In this document: in pieces, positions 1 through 7,194 of the stretch | How the letters are laid out: every line of letters starts with the position of its first letter | Numbering within the stretch: position 1 is the first letter of the stretch | DNA from: JAVVFH01 sp032250585 | GTDB lineage: Bacteria; Pseudomonadota; Gammaproteobacteria; Xanthomonadales; SZUA-36 | Length of the DNA: 9,421 nt | Assembly (NCBI GenBank): GCA_032250585.1 | Contig: JAVVFH010000134.1 | Span: forward strand, 1 to 9,421 | Reading direction: 5' to 3' | Program-made: the position numbers and the translations under genes | Notes under the pieces: model-generated | Seen by the model: only the letters and a program-made list of their open reading frames with translations | The model's database searches: none | Told to the model about the DNA's origin: nothing

Positions 1-593
1 GCGACAACGAACTGCTGCTCCTGCGGCAACGGCTGTTCGGCGAGCGCCTGGCAAACACTGCCGTGTGCCCGCAATGCTCCGAACGCACGGAATGGGAAAA
101 CCCGGTTGGGGAATTGATGGCCGGGCAGCCCGGACCCGGGCAGATCGACGGCGATCACGAAATCCTGGTGGATGACTACCGGATTTACTTTCGCCTCCCT
201 GCGAGTAAGGATCTGGCGCGTATCGACCCGGAACAGGAACCGGACTCCGCAGTCGCGATGCTTCTGGAAGGCTGCATAAGCCGCGCCCTCTTTCGCGCGG
301 AACCCTGTGAGCTTGACGAACTGCCCAAAGAGGTCATTGACGCGGTGGGGCGCCGCATCGATGAGCTGGACCCACAGGCGCATATGGACATTCGTCTGAC
401 CTGCCCCAGCTGCGCACACGAATGGCCGGTGGTGTTCGACGCGGGTCGGTTCCTGTGGGCTGAAATCAGCGATTGGGCCGAGCGAATGCTGCTCGCGGTG
501 CACGAGCTCGCCAGCGCCTACCATTGGCAGGAGGCCGACATCCTCGCCCTCAGTCCGATGCGGCGGCAACTGTACCTGGGCATGGTGCGATGA
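1..593 (+). CDS. Two-CxxC conserved eCIS/phage-baseplate-associated protein (5' truncated)
   Basis: The reading frame starting at base 3 is open from the window edge to the TGA at 591-593, giving 196 visible residues. A GTG at 63 could be read as a start, but the 20 codons before it (ending FGERLANTA) continue the same protein and lead straight into the first cysteine pair, so the true start probably lies upstream of the window. Two CxxC pairs are visible: CPQC at visible residues 22-25 and CPSC at 134-137. They are spaced as expected for a four-cysteine zinc site closing a small fold. The end, YHWQEADILALSPMRRQLYL, resembles a tail I recall from short proteins in eCIS and T4-like tail loci, sometimes compared with the T4 gp26/gp51 baseplate-hub assembly proteins. 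That functional link is inference. The next gene overlaps its stop by 4 nt (ATGA), so the two are probably co-translated. The CDS is secure; the precise role is not. Confidence 0.82.
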   Translation, partial: DNELLLLRQRLFGERLANTAVCPQCSERTEWENPVGELMAGQPGPGQIDGDHEILVDDYRIYFRLPASKDLARIDPEQEPDSAVAMLLEGCISRALFRAEPCELDELPKEVIDAVGRRIDELDPQAHMDIRLTCPSCAHEWPVVFDAGRFLWAEISDWAERMLLAVHELASAYHWQEADILALSPMRRQLYLGMVR

Positions 594-1438
594 GTCGGGA
601 CTTCTTCATCGCACTGATCGCGCGTCATGCCGGAACCGCCCGGACCGTGGAGCCGCGCATCGGCTCCCGGTACGAAAATGCGCCGGCCGCCGGGTTGCCG
701 CAGGTCGAATCGTACCCCAGCCCTGATTACCGCGGCCCATCCGAACCCAACGTTCAAGCGCCGACCGAGGTGGAATCGACATTTGCGCCGCGCATACGAC
801 CGTCGCGCGTGCGCAATGCGACGCAGCCGGGGGTCCGTCCCTCAGGGCCCGATTCCGCTGCGAGCGAGACCCGTGAAACAGGGGCGGCCGGCGTTCCGGA
901 TCGTTCAACCCCGCCAGGCGCGCCCGAACACGCCACGCCCGCCCCCATCCCATTGCAACATGAACAGGACTGGCCGCGACGCATCGAATCGCTGCTGGCG
1001 CATCTGAATGCCTTGACGTCCCGGCGGGAATCATCGGAGCCGCGCGAAGCTGAAGCCCGGTCCCGCGCATCCGATGATGCGCCGCCAGCCCTCGGCCAGG
1101 TAGGCCCCGCAAACGAACGCCCGGGCGCGATGGACGCCGCTCAGCCTCGACGAGTCGCCGACGCTTCCTCGCGCCCACAGCGAACCCCTGGCGAACCGGC
1201 CCGACCTGGCACAGACCACGCGTCCCCTGAATGGATGACCGCTTTGCGCAGCAGGTTGAACCAACGGCGCGGTCTGCCGGAGCGTGCATCGGAACCCGTC
1301 ATCAACGTAACGATCGGCCGCGTGGACGTGAAAGCCGTCAGGAACCCCGGACCGGCGGCACCTCGACGGAGGAAAGCGCCCGCCATCATGAGCCTGGATG
1401 ATTACCTCGCCCGGCGGGAGAAAGGAGGAGGATCATGA
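590..1438 (+). CDS. Pro/Arg/Ala-rich, probably disordered eCIS-locus protein with conserved ends
   Basis: This is a 282-residue protein. The frame stays open further upstream (from 473), but the ATG at 590, overlapping the previous stop as ATGA, gives the start MSRDFFIALIARHAG and is preferred. Three parts can be seen. A short hydrophobic/amphipathic N-terminal segment covers about residues 1-16. A long low-complexity middle, about 20-235, is rich in Pro, Arg, Ala, Glu and Ser and has no recognisable domain. An ordered-looking tail has the beta-type motif VINVTIGRVDVKAV (237-250), a Pro/Arg/Lys linker, then MSLDDYLARR (267-276). I recall similar tails (TIGRVEVRA followed by LSLDDYL) on unannotated proteins in other contractile-injection loci. 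The function is unknown. The architecture suits a scaffold or tether that holds two partners by its ends. There is no signal peptide or membrane segment. The CDS is well supported by its overlaps on both sides. Confidence 0.8.
   Translation: MSRDFFIALIARHAGTARTVEPRIGSRYENAPAAGLPQVESYPSPDYRGPSEPNVQAPTEVESTFAPRIRPSRVRNATQPGVRPSGPDSAASETRETGAAGVPDRSTPPGAPEHATPAPIPLQHEQDWPRRIESLLAHLNALTSRRESSEPREAEARSRASDDAPPALGQVGPANERPGAMDAAQPRRVADASSRPQRTPGEPARPGTDHASPEWMTALRSRLNQRRGLPERASEPVINVTIGRVDVKAVRNPGPAAPRRRKAPAIMSLDDYLARREKGGGS
1423..1428 (+). promoter_or_regulatory. Ribosome binding site of the Pvc16-like gene
   Basis: AGGAGG lies 6 nt before the ATG at 1435, inside the last codons of the preceding gene. 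It fixes the start of the DUF4255 gene and allows fresh initiation in addition to coupling through the ATGA overlap. Confidence 0.75.
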
Positions 1439-2649
1439 GCGACGCTTCCGCAATCGCGTCGGTGACGGCCGCGCTGTTTCATTTGCTTGGCGGCACGGGC
1501 GTGTCTGTGACCACACTACCCCCGCGCGACGTGACTGCCGGCAACAACGATCAGCTGAACCTCTTCCTGTACGGGACCGAAATGAACCCGGCGTTCCGCA
1601 ACGGGCCCATGCCGGGCGCGAACCCCCCGGGACAATCCGGGCCGCCGCCATTGGCGCTTATCCTGCGCTATCTGCTGACCGCCTATGGCGACAACGAGGA
1701 TTTCTCGGTTCACGAGACGCTGGGCAAGGGCATGCTGGCGCTGCACGACAACCCGATCCTGACCCAGTCGCAACTCAGCGGGCTGATCCCGGACGCAGGG
1801 CTGGCGAGCCAGATCGAAAAAATCAAGATCACGCCTGTGGCCCTGACGCTTGACGACATGTCCAAACTCTGGACCAGCTTTCAGACCGAGTACCGACTCT
1901 CGATCGCCTACGAGGTGTCGGTCGTGCTGATCGAGAGCACCAGGCCGCCGAGCTCGCCTCTGCCGGTATTGAGGCGAGGCGAAGGGGACCGCGGGGCTGC
2001 GGTGATGGCGGCTGCGGCGCCGACTCTTGCCGGGCTCCGTTTTCCGAATCAAAAGCCCGCCGCAAACCTCGGCGACACGGTCACTTTGCTGGGCGAGAAT
2101 CTCGCCGCGCAGGGCGTCTCGGTCCGGCTCAGGCATCCCCGGCTCGACCATTTCGTGGAACTGGAACCAGAAGAACCCGCGTCGGGAAACGAACTCAGGT
2201 TCACCATCCCGGGGCCGTCGGACGATGCGGCAGCCGGCTCGAAGTGGCCAGCCGGCTTCTACGTACTTTCGGTCGCCCTCGATCTGCCGGACACGCCGTT
2301 AGTCGAGAGCAACGCGCTGTCACTGGCCCTGTCGCCGGAAATCGTGAACCGGAATCCGGCCAGCGCACCGGCAGGCACCATTCCGCTGACGGTGGAATGT
2401 CTGCCGCAGATCAAAAACCCGCAGCGGGTCCGCCTGCTATTCGCCGATCGCGAATTCAGCCCTGACGCTTCGACGACTCCGGCCGGTCCCACCGCGCCCG
2501 GCAACCTCCAGTTCACGGTGACCGACGCGCAGGCTCGGGACGAACCCTATCTGCTCCGCCTGCGCGTGGATGGCGTGGACAGCGTCCCGGTGGATTTCTC
2601 CGGCGCCGTTCCGGAGTTCGATGCCGACCAGATGGTGACCGTCACATGA
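1435..2649 (+). CDS. Pvc16/Afp16-type (DUF4255) tube/sheath terminator protein with Ig-like extension
   Basis: This 404-residue protein is the likely cap that ends tube and sheath polymerisation at the distal end of the particle, as known for Afp16/Pvc16. Residues 1 to about 167 are a DUF4255 (Pvc16_N) domain: an N-terminal helix (SAIASVTAALFHLL), then NDQLNLFLYGTEMNPAFRN and PLALILRYLLTAYGDNED, ending in YRLSIAYEVSVVLIES. A linker with PVLRRGEGDRG (about 177-187) follows, as is usual in this family. The protein then continues for over 200 residues. One IPT/TIG-like beta domain starts at about 191 (TLAGLRFPNQKP, GDTVTLLGENL) and a second Ig-like stretch runs from about 300 to 404. Family members with only the N-terminal domain are much shorter, so this is an extended, fused form. 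The start has a strong Shine-Dalgarno and an ATGA overlap with the previous gene. The stop overlaps the ATPase start, pairing cap and ATPase as in other eCIS loci. Confidence 0.92.
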   Translation: MSDASAIASVTAALFHLLGGTGVSVTTLPPRDVTAGNNDQLNLFLYGTEMNPAFRNGPMPGANPPGQSGPPPLALILRYLLTAYGDNEDFSVHETLGKGMLALHDNPILTQSQLSGLIPDAGLASQIEKIKITPVALTLDDMSKLWTSFQTEYRLSIAYEVSVVLIESTRPPSSPLPVLRRGEGDRGAAVMAAAAPTLAGLRFPNQKPAANLGDTVTLLGENLAAQGVSVRLRHPRLDHFVELEPEEPASGNELRFTIPGPSDDAAAGSKWPAGFYVLSVALDLPDTPLVESNALSLALSPEIVNRNPASAPAGTIPLTVECLPQIKNPQRVRLLFADREFSPDASTTPAGPTAPGNLQFTVTDAQARDEPYLLRLRVDGVDSVPVDFSGAVPEFDADQMVTVT

Positions 2650-4766
2650 ACATGATCACGGTATGGGAACAGAACAACCAGGCGCACATCGAGGCCATGC
2701 TTGCCTGGATCCGCCTGCGTTTACGCGAACTGATTCCGGAGCGCGCGACCCGCGAGCAGAAGAGCACGCCGGAGTCGGGCTTTGGCTGGTTTCGCCGTGA
2801 CAAGCCAGAAACTGCCGGCAAGGCCAGGGAGAGGGAGCCCCTTCGTCTGACCGCGCCGGACAAAGACGAACTGACCAGGATCACAGAAGAAATCGAACTG
2901 CTCGAGCAACATTCACCGCCACCCGCACTAAAACTCCTGGCCGAGAGCCTCGGCCTGTCCGAATTCGAGAAGAACGCGCTCGCGCTGTGCGCCGCCCAGG
3001 AACTGGACACGCGCATACCGGCCCTGTGCGCCCTTGCGCAGGACGACGGAAACCAGCGTCATCCGAGTTTCGCCCTCGCATTCCGGATGTTCGAGGCTCC
3101 CGACTGGAGCGCTCTTTCTCCGCACGGCGCGCTGCGCTTCTGGCAATTGATCGAAATCGCCCAGGATCCCTCCTTACATCCCTCGTTACCGCTGATCCTG
3201 CGGCCGATCAGGGCCGATGAGCGCATTGTCAACTACCTCAAGGGCTTGAACTCCCTGGATGAGCGCCTGGCCCAGCTGGTCGAGGAATTGCCTTCCCGCC
3301 TGCCAATGGAGAAGCTGCCACCGTCCCAGCAGGCGCAGGCCGAGAGGATTCGGGATGCGATACGGGCCGATGGCTCAGCGCATGAACCACGGCTGATCCG
3401 CCTGCTGGGCAGTGACAGCGAAAGCAAGCGGCTTGTCGCAACGGAAGCGTGTAAGCACCAGGGTCTGTCGGTTTACCGGCTGCGCGCTGACCGGCTGTCG
3501 GCCAGGGACGACGATCACGAATCGCTGGCCCGCCTCTGGCAACGCGAATCACGCCTGCTGCCGCTGGCATTGCTGCTCGATGCGGCTGATGCGGACTCCA
3601 TGCAGTACCGGCAGATCGTGCAATTCGGGCAACGAATCCTGCGGCACGGCGGCGGCGTGATCCTGATCGATGAATCACCGGGGCAAGCCGAAGCGCCGCC
3701 AACCACCCGGAGCTTCACTGTGCGCAAACCCCTGCCGAAGGAGCAACTTCAGCTTTGGAGCGACGCCCTGGGCCGGGAAGCCGACGACGAACTGGCGCGC
3801 CTGACCGAGCAGTTCTCGTTCAATCAGCCGGAAATAGCCCGACTCGCCCGCGAAATGCAGGCAGAGGACCCCGCGAGCGAATCGGAGGACGCCCCGGCCG
3901 TCTGGTCGGCCTGCCGCGCCGCCACTCGTTCCGGAATGACGCGGCTGGCCCGCCCCATCGACGCCCGGGCGACATGGGACGACATCGTGTTGCCTGAGGA
4001 TCTGAGCCGACTTCTGCGACAGATCTCCCAGCAGGTCTCCAGCCGAAACCGGGTTTATGGCGAATGGGGCTTCCGGGAAAAAATGAATCGCGGACTGGGC
4101 ATCAGCGCCTTGTTCAGTGGGCCGAGCGGCACCGGCAAGACCATGGCCGCGGAAGTCATCGCAAATGCGTGCCGGCTCGACCTGTATGCCATCGATCTCT
4201 CGGCGGTCATCAGCAAATACATCGGCGAGACGGAGAAGAACCTGCGGAAACTGTTCGATGTGGCCGAGGACAGCGGCGCCATCCTCTTCTTCGACGAGGC
4301 CGACGCACTGTTTGGCAAGCGCAGCGAGGTCAAGGACAGCCACGACCGCTATGCCAACACCCAGATCGACTATCTGCTGCAGCGCATGGAGGCTTACCCT
4401 GGCCTGGCGATCCTCGCAACCAACATGAAGAGCGCGCTGGACAAGGCATTCACGCGCCGGCTTCGCTTTATCGTGGATTTTCCGTTTCCCGGAGAAACCC
4501 TGCGGCGGCAAATCTGGGAACAGATCTTTCCGGAAAAGACCCCGGTTCGCCCCGACATCGACTTCGCCCGGCTCGCCCGGCTGAACCTTTCGGGCGGCAG
4601 CATCCACAACATCGCGCTGAATGCCGCCTTCCTTGCGGCGCAATCCGGCGACGAGGTCGGTATGCCCCACCTGCTGGACGCGGCCCGCACGGAGTTCCGC
4701 AAAATCGGACAGCCCATCAAGGAGTCCGACTTCGTCTGGCAGGACCGGCTGGAGGCCGTGAAATGA
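2646..4766 (+). CDS. Pvc15/Afp15-type AAA+ ATPase of a contractile injection system
   Basis: This 706-residue cytoplasmic ATPase probably assists particle assembly or remodelling; Pvc15-type ATPases are core eCIS genes, but their exact substrate is not settled. Residues 1 to about 235 are a helical N-terminal region with a charged, low-complexity insert near 38-66. A first AAA-like domain (about 240-400) is degenerate: its P-loop position reads GSDSESKR (255-262) and its Walker B position reads LALLLDAADAD (307-317), with Ala at 313 where the catalytic Glu is expected. The second AAA+ domain (about 430-700) is intact: Walker A GPSGTGKT (492-499), Walker B ILFFDEADALFG (546-557), sensor-1 ATN (591-593), paired arginine-finger residues R604/R605 in AFTRRLRF, and the sensor-2 region LSGGSIHNIALNAA (648-661). 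His654 stands where an Arg is common. The start at 2646 overlaps the cap gene stop (ATGA). A second in-frame ATG at 2652 is possible because no strong Shine-Dalgarno is seen. Confidence 0.95.
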   Translation: MNMITVWEQNNQAHIEAMLAWIRLRLRELIPERATREQKSTPESGFGWFRRDKPETAGKAREREPLRLTAPDKDELTRITEEIELLEQHSPPPALKLLAESLGLSEFEKNALALCAAQELDTRIPALCALAQDDGNQRHPSFALAFRMFEAPDWSALSPHGALRFWQLIEIAQDPSLHPSLPLILRPIRADERIVNYLKGLNSLDERLAQLVEELPSRLPMEKLPPSQQAQAERIRDAIRADGSAHEPRLIRLLGSDSESKRLVATEACKHQGLSVYRLRADRLSARDDDHESLARLWQRESRLLPLALLLDAADADSMQYRQIVQFGQRILRHGGGVILIDESPGQAEAPPTTRSFTVRKPLPKEQLQLWSDALGREADDELARLTEQFSFNQPEIARLAREMQAEDPASESEDAPAVWSACRAATRSGMTRLARPIDARATWDDIVLPEDLSRLLRQISQQVSSRNRVYGEWGFREKMNRGLGISALFSGPSGTGKTMAAEVIANACRLDLYAIDLSAVISKYIGETEKNLRKLFDVAEDSGAILFFDEADALFGKRSEVKDSHDRYANTQIDYLLQRMEAYPGLAILATNMKSALDKAFTRRLRFIVDFPFPGETLRRQIWEQIFPEKTPVRPDIDFARLARLNLSGGSIHNIALNAAFLAAQSGDEVGMPHLLDAARTEFRKIGQPIKESDFVWQDRLEAVK

Positions 4767-5065
4767 TCATCAACCTGCACATCGACCGACTCGTGGTGGA
4801 CGATCCTGGCTGCGGCGCGGGAAGCCGCCGACAGCTGGCCCATGCGGTTCGGGAACAGCTGGCCCGCCTGCTGGCGCCGGGAGAATTGCGGCCGCAACTT
4901 CGCACGAGCGCCGAACACCGCCGGCTCACTGGCGGCACATTCACTCTGGGGAGCGCCGACGGGGCGGCCACGATGGGGCAAGGCATCGCCCGGGCCGTAT
5001 ACGAGGGAATTGGCGAAACCGCGAAGGGGGCCGGCCGGCCCCGCAACGCAGGGAGGCGATCATGA
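4763..5065 (+). CDS. Small conserved eCIS-locus protein of unknown function
   Basis: This 100-residue protein starts MIINLHIDRLVVDD, has a helical stretch RRQLAHAVREQLARLLA (about 22-38), then a variable GELRPQLR/GGTFTLG segment, and ends with a second helix-like motif MGQGIARAVYEGI (about 71-83) and a basic tail. The pattern HIDRLVLDG, helix, GxxIAxAVYxG is one I recall from unannotated small proteins between the ATPase and tube-like genes of eCIS loci; no function is established to my knowledge. It is shorter than most neighbours and has no Cys pair, signal peptide or membrane segment. The start is fixed by GGAGG at 4751-4755, 7 nt upstream, and by an ATGA overlap with the ATPase. The stop overlaps the following tube-family gene in the same way. 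Small baseplate adaptor or assembly chaperone are both plausible guesses. Confidence 0.8.
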   Translation: MIINLHIDRLVVDDPGCGAGSRRQLAHAVREQLARLLAPGELRPQLRTSAEHRRLTGGTFTLGSADGAATMGQGIARAVYEGIGETAKGAGRPRNAGRRS

Positions 5066-5715
5066 CGGGGTTCTCCGGCTCACCGCAACTGGCCAAGGGC
5101 GGCATCGTGGTGCTCGATCCCGCCCGTTCGATGGTGCAGCGGGTCATTCCGCTGCAGTACAACCCCGAGTCGCTCAATCGCAGCTTCCAGGTGCAGGGCG
5201 CCGGCGGAGAAGACGGCGCGCTGTCAGCAGCGCTGCGGCTCCGGGGTCCGGCGGTCGAAACCCTGAAACTGGATGCCGAACTGGACGCGACCGACCTGCT
5301 GGAGGTCGCCGACGAGTCCGCCACGGAACTCGGAATCCATCGTGAACTGGCCGCACTCGAGTCGCTCCTCTATCCCAGCACCTCCGCTTTGAGCGCCAAC
5401 AACGAAAAGGCCCGCGGCGGAACCCTCGAAATCGCCCCGATGGAGTCGGCGCTGACCTTGTTCGTCTGGAGCAAGGAACGCATCCTGCCGGTGCGCATCA
5501 CCGAACTGAGCATCACCGAAGAGGCCTTCAGCCCGAGCCTGAATCCTCTCCGCGCCAAGGTCAGTCTCGGAATGCGGGTACTGAGCGTCGACGACGTCGG
5601 CTTCGACCACAAAGGCGGCAGCCTGTTCATGACCTACCTGGCGCGCAAGGAGCAACTGCGGGACCGAACGGCAGCCGTTCAGCTGAGCCGTCTGGGAATC
5701 GGAGGTATTACATGA
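5062..5715 (+). CDS. CIS tube-family adaptor protein (N-terminal part of Pvc7/Afp7)
   Basis: This 217-residue protein belongs to the contractile injection system tube family. These proteins share the inner-tube fold and, in Pvc7/Afp7, join the hub/spike to the tube in the baseplate. Family marks are the early IPLQYNPESLNRSF (29-42), the strand LKLDAELDATDLLE (68-81), the FVWSKERILPVRITELSITE segment (134-153), and FSPSLNPLRAKVSLGMRV (156-173), which matches the usual 'F.p.g.PlRA.v.l' strand of the family. The inner-tube monomers themselves are usually about 150 residues and lie near the sheath gene, so this longer copy among baseplate genes is better read as the Pvc7-type adaptor. GGGAGG at 5051-5056, 5 nt before the ATG, sets the start. 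ATGA overlaps link it to both neighbours. The LysM part that Pvc7 carries is not in this protein but in the next gene. Confidence 0.88.
   Translation: MTGFSGSPQLAKGGIVVLDPARSMVQRVIPLQYNPESLNRSFQVQGAGGEDGALSAALRLRGPAVETLKLDAELDATDLLEVADESATELGIHRELAALESLLYPSTSALSANNEKARGGTLEIAPMESALTLFVWSKERILPVRITELSITEEAFSPSLNPLRAKVSLGMRVLSVDDVGFDHKGGSLFMTYLARKEQLRDRTAAVQLSRLGIGGIT
5701..5706 (+). promoter_or_regulatory. Ribosome binding site of the LysM-like baseplate gene
   Basis: GGAGGT lies 5 nt before the ATG at 5712. It selects this start over the later in-frame ATG codons at residues 9 and 14. Confidence 0.75.
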
Positions 5716-6074
5716 AGCGTCCACTCGAAACGTTGATGGATTCCAGCGTCATGAAGCGGGCACTGTTCCCGCCCACCAGCCGCTACCATGGCATCGGAAC
5801 CTGGCAACTGCAGGAACCGGACGGCCGCAGGGTCGTGTACCTGATGCGGCGATTCGTGCCCGCGCCGGAAACCCTCGAACTGATGCAGGAGCACAGCGTC
5901 ACCGAAGGCGAGCGGCTGGACAACGTCACCGCCGGCTATCTGGGCGATCCGGAGCTGTTCTGGCGTCTCTGCGACGCCAACCGCGCAATGGTGCCCGACG
6001 ACCTGACCCGCACGGTCGGGCGACGCCTGCGCATTACCCTTCCGGCGGGCATTCCCGGGGCCCCGGATGGTTAA
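5712..6074 (+). CDS. LysM-like baseplate protein (gp53-like; C-terminal part of Pvc7/Afp7)
   Basis: This 120-residue protein has a conserved N-terminal half, SRYHGIGTWQLQEPDGRRVV (23-42), followed by YLMRRFVP. Its C-terminal half (about 60-111) is a LysM-like fold: EHSVTEGERLDNVTAGYLGD, then ELFWRLCDANRAMVPDDL and GRRLRITLP. In eCIS and T4-like tails such domains (Pvc7, T4 gp53) act as structural clamps in the baseplate around the hub rather than as cell-wall binders. No secretion signal is present, which fits that role. It lies between the tube-family adaptor and the gp27-like hub, as expected. The ATG at 5712 overlaps the previous stop (ATGA) and has a good Shine-Dalgarno. Its TAA (6072-6074) lies 8 nt inside the next gene. 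Confidence 0.88.
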   Translation: MKRPLETLMDSSVMKRALFPPTSRYHGIGTWQLQEPDGRRVVYLMRRFVPAPETLELMQEHSVTEGERLDNVTAGYLGDPELFWRLCDANRAMVPDDLTRTVGRRLRITLPAGIPGAPDG

Positions 6075-7194
6075 GGGCATCAACCTGACCCTGCTGATCG
6101 GCCCGGCCGTTCCCGTCCCGGCGCCCCGTGCAGTCATCGATTCGCTGCAGAGCGTGCAGGTCAACAGCGGCAAGGAAGTCACGGGCTTCGAACTCCGGTT
6201 CGCCGTCGACCGGAAATCAGAGCTGATCAACACGATGCTGCCTGCCGGCTACTTCGACCCGATCAGCACGCGGGTGATCATCGTCGTGACCCTGAACGGT
6301 CTGCCCCGGGTGATCATGGACGGACTGGTCACGCAACAGGATTACGCGCCCAGCAACGAGGTGGGCCAATCCACCCTGAGCGTCAAGGGCCGCGACCTGA
6401 GCGTCGCGATGGACCTGGTAGAGGTGAGCATGCCCTTTCCGGCCGTTCCCGACGTCGGCAAGATCCATGCGAAGCTGGCGCCTTACGCGGTTCTGGGGAT
6501 CGTGCCGCTGGTGATCCCGCCGATCATCCCGCGCGTCCAGTCGCCGACCGACGGCTGGGAAAGCCAGACCGCGAGCACCGACCTGAACTTCATCAAGACC
6601 CTTGCAAGCCGGGCCGGCTACGTGTTCTACGTGTCGCCCGGTCCGCTGCCGGGCCAGAGCACGGCCTACTTCGGCCCGGACCTGAACCTGCCGATTCCGC
6701 AGGCGGCGCTGTCCGCCAACATGGATGCGCACGCCAACGTGGAATCCCTGAGTTTTTCCCTGAACGGCGAAGCCAAGAAGGTCCGGATATTCACCATCAT
6801 GGACCCGATTACGAAGAAGGTCCCCATACCGATACCCGTACCGAACGTCGATCTGTTCAAGCCGCCGCTCGGCGCCCGCCCGACGCCGCCGGCGAAAGTC
6901 GAGTTCGAGGACTCCGCCGCCAAGGACGATCCCAGCAGGGCGGCCGGGCGCATCCTGGGCTTCCTGATGAACAACTCCGCGGCCATATCGGGCTCGGGTT
7001 CGCTGGACGTGCTGCGTTACGGCAACGTCCTGCAACCGCGCATGCTGGTGGGTGTCCGCGGCGCGAGCCCCGCCTACGACGGCATGTACTACGTCGACAG
7101 CGTCACGCACGACATCAAGCCCGGGGAATACAAGCAGAACTTCAGCCTGTCGCGCGACGGGCTGATCTCCAATACGCCGAGAGTGATGGTATGA
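6067..7194 (+). CDS. gp27-like baseplate hub protein (N-terminal part of Pvc8/VgrG; phage late control D type)
   Basis: This 375-residue protein would form the trimeric hub that adapts the sixfold tube to the threefold spike. It starts MVKGINLTLLIG and has the strand pattern of the gp27/GPD fold: SLQSVQVNSG...GFELRFAVDRKSE (about 26-58), a second barrel with VIIVVTLNGLPRVIMDGLVT (about 75-94), and STLSVKGRDLSVAMDLVE (about 105-122), which resembles 'l.v.grD.s.lld' segments of phage D proteins. The middle contains DLNFIKTLASRAGYVFYV (about 178-195), typical of hub proteins ('d.eFl..La.r.Gy'). The C-terminal part ends with YDGMYYVDSVTHDIKPGEYKQNFSLSRDGL-type sequence, again usual in GPD proteins. 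There is no OB-fold or spike beta-helix, so the usual C-terminal half of Pvc8/VgrG is missing here and is encoded by the next gene. The start has no clear Shine-Dalgarno; translation probably depends on coupling through the 8-nt overlap. Confidence 0.9.
   Translation: MVKGINLTLLIGPAVPVPAPRAVIDSLQSVQVNSGKEVTGFELRFAVDRKSELINTMLPAGYFDPISTRVIIVVTLNGLPRVIMDGLVTQQDYAPSNEVGQSTLSVKGRDLSVAMDLVEVSMPFPAVPDVGKIHAKLAPYAVLGIVPLVIPPIIPRVQSPTDGWESQTASTDLNFIKTLASRAGYVFYVSPGPLPGQSTAYFGPDLNLPIPQAALSANMDAHANVESLSFSLNGEAKKVRIFTIMDPITKKVPIPIPVPNVDLFKPPLGARPTPPAKVEFEDSAAKDDPSRAAGRILGFLMNNSAAISGSGSLDVLRYGNVLQPRMLVGVRGASPAYDGMYYVDSVTHDIKPGEYKQNFSLSRDGLISNTPRVMV

Noticed and set aside
63..593. GTG at 63 as the true start of the first gene
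   Set aside because: The frame is open to the window edge, and the preceding residues fit the same protein; starting here would place the first cysteine directly after the start.
606..1289. Minus-strand frame (227 codons) opposite the disordered protein
   Set aside because: Tempting because the plus-strand product is low-complexity, but the plus gene has ATGA overlaps at both ends and conserved-looking termini, while the antisense frame is Arg-rich shadow sequence.
3675..4670. Long minus-strand open frame (331 codons) opposite the ATPase
   Set aside because: It is fully antisense to a gene with intact AAA+ motifs; its translation shows no domain, and long antisense frames are common in GC-rich coding DNA.
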